Assembly: GCA_023515745.1 (NCBI GenBank)
Contig: JALECJ010000257.1
Location: 932,687-996,686, forward strand
Reading direction: 5' to 3'
DNA: 64,000 bases
Source: Amoeboaphelidium protococcarum
Lineage: Eukaryota > Aphelidiomycota > Aphelidea
The translations under genes were made by a program, and so were the position numbers. Positions 62,661-64,000 of this stretch are shown here, in pieces (the first letter of the stretch is position 1; each line of letters opens with the position of its first letter). The notes under the pieces are model-generated. The model made no database searches, was not told the DNA's origin, and saw nothing but the letters and a program-made list of their open reading frames with translations.

Positions 62661-64000
62661 ATGGTGTTTCGCATATTGCTTCATCGTTTAAAAGTCGCAG
62701 CGATTGCATTAGTTTGCTACTTGAGCACAGTTGAGGCTTTCTATGTGTCTCAGATTGCTCCGGTCAAGTACAAGAAGGGTGATGTGGTTGATCTGAAGTA
62801 TAACAAAATTGAATCAGACACTAGTCAGCTGCCTTTTGCCTATGTTGATGTGCCGTTTCTATGTCATCCGCAAAAGTATGAATTTGACTCGTTGAATCTG
62901 GGCGAGATATTCAGTGGAGATCGTATAATCAAGAGCGGTGTTCAGTTCAAGGTACTGGAAGATGTTAAATGTGGAGTTATATGTGAGCACGAATTCTCTT
63001 AAACAGATCTTAATCTTGCTAAATAGTACATCGCTGAGGATTACCGGGCTGAGTGGTTGTTGGATGGTCTTCCCGCTGCCGTTGAGGACCCTTTTAATCC
63101 TGGCAGGTATGAAGTTGGTTTCTACCTGGGACAGGTTGATTTGGAGAATAACAAGTTTTATCTTAACAATCACGTTGACATCACTGTTTTGTATCAATTT
63201 TCTGGTAGCGATCAGGAAGAGATATTGATAACTGGGTTCCGTCTGGTGCCAGTCAGCGCTGAGGTTGAGGCTAGCAAATGTTTGGGAGGTGTTGTGGATG
63301 AGCGCAGTGATCCGTTGGAATTGCGCAGTGCATCAGAAGTGACTAACAGTGCTGATGATCATGATAATGATGATGATGATGTTTAAGATGTGGCATATAC
63401 ATATTCTCTCACATGGAAAGAGGATGGAAATACTGACTGGGGTCGAAGATGGGATGTATACATTGATAGTTCTAATGCTCAAATTCATTGGTATTCGATT
63501 GTCAATTCACTTATGCTTCTTGTGGTCCTCACAGCGATCGTGGCGTTTATTATGCTTGCCACATTGAGAAAAGATATTGCCGCATATAATAAAGATGATG
63601 AGGAGTCTGTGGATGACATTATTGGTTGGAAGATGTTGCACGGCGATGTGTTTAGAACTCCGAGACGTGTTGGTCATCTGGCGGCTTTTGTCGGGTGTGG
63701 TGTTTAAATTCTTGTTAGTGCATCCCTCACACTTCTATTTGCTCTATTCGGTATATTTAATCCAAGTTTCCGTGGCGGATTCTTGACTTATGCGCTGGTA
63801 TTCTGGGCATTGGCTGGTGTTTTTGCCGGATATTATACTTCTCGCCTGAGAAAGTCATTTAAAGGTGGTAGAAGTGGTGTATTGATCAATGCATTCTGGA
63901 CCGCCACTATATTTCCGCTCATTCTCTTCATAGTGTTGTGTGTTCTTAATACATTCAACTGGGCTCTACATAGTAGTGGAGCGTTACCGTTTGGAACTTT
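62661..64000 (+). CDS. Transmembrane 9 superfamily (nonaspanin/Emp70) protein, C-terminus off the right edge
   Basis: 446 codons are visible and the frame is open at the window end. A signal peptide (KVAAIALVCYLSTVEAF) is followed by the luminal nonaspanin domain: GDVVDLKYNKIESDTSQLPF, YVDVPFLCHP, LGEIFSGDRI, EDYRAEWLLDGLPAAVED, YEVGFYLGQV, YLNNHVDITVLY. It next has an acidic HDNDDDDV loop encoded by GATGAT repeats, then Y-T-Y-S-L-T-W-K-E. The first membrane helix is at about 280-300 and further helices run to the end (LHGDVFRTPRR, AFVGCGVQILVSASLTLLFA). TM9 proteins work in Golgi/endosome sorting of membrane proteins. The remaining helices and C-terminal K(V/I)D signal are outside the window. 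Confidence 0.93.

Overview
This window is nuclear DNA from a compact-genome eukaryote that reads UAA and UAG as glutamine and stops only at UGA. About 40 protein genes on both strands are broken by TAA/TAG in the standard code. Each becomes one continuous, recognisable protein when TAR is read as Gln, and every complete gene ends at TGA. Several TAR codons fall on near-invariant glutamines: the GDDCRQD of a phosphatidylinositol 4-kinase, the TDSQYT of RNase H1, the KQQE of Vps26 and the VKQ of Vps60/CHMP5. The gene set looks opisthokont/fungal: a DUF3712-type membrane protein, a HAL4/HAL5-type kinase, a Crz1-like zinc-finger factor, a FunK1-like kinase, Dbp3 and Srp40. Two complex I accessory subunits, mitochondrial L33 and Erv1 show a respiring mitochondrion. 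An aphelid-type relative of Fungi (for example Amoeboaphelidium, which I recall being reported with this code) is my best guess. That assignment is inference, not proven here.

Layout. 1-6.4 kb: TADA3-like coactivator (cut by the left edge), a Sel1-repeat protein, a secreted two-repeat protein and a Fyv7-like protein, all on minus. 6.5-8.7 kb: RNase H1 and a degenerate DHHC protein on plus. 8.7-13.1 kb: alpha/beta hydrolase, CobW/ZNG-type GTPase and NDUFA1 on minus. 13.3-20.8 kb: Srp40, FunK1-like kinase and PI4-kinase (STT4) on plus. 20.9-27.3 kb: DUF3712 protein, ArfGAP and AMPK-related kinase on minus. 27.9-30.2 kb: cytochrome b561 and cystathionine gamma-lyase on plus. 30.3-31.4 kb: NDUFB8 and mL33 on minus. 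31.8-33.8 kb: two multi-pass membrane proteins on plus. 33.9-35.5 kb: TBC-TLDc on minus. 35.9-42.1 kb: MARCH ligase, Dbp3 and HAL5-like kinase on plus. 42.2-45.3 kb: dUTPase, zinc-finger factor and a small coiled-coil protein on minus. 45.4-50.2 kb: SPCS2, SRP54, Erv1 (minus) and Serinc. 50.7-57.1 kb: RasGEF, GNA1 copy A (minus), Vps60 and an acidic protein. 57.2-64 kb: Vps26 (minus), F-box/WD40, MZT1 (minus), GNA1 copy B and TM9SF (cut by the right edge).

There are no operons; genes are independent, with intergenic gaps of about 80-900 bp. Common themes are secretion and membrane traffic (SRP54, signal peptidase, ArfGAP, Vps26, Vps60, TM9SF, TBC-TLDc, PI4K, DHHC), signalling (RasGEF and several kinases) and mitochondrial function. 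I placed eighteen introns of 53-78 nt. All end in TGTAG and most begin GTAAG. Only two have a length divisible by three, and both of those carry an in-frame TGA. No tRNA, rRNA, transposon or CRISPR array was recognised.

Because only TGA stops, chance ORFs of 60-150 codons are common, including antisense to real genes. Unrecognised short ORFs are therefore given low confidence.
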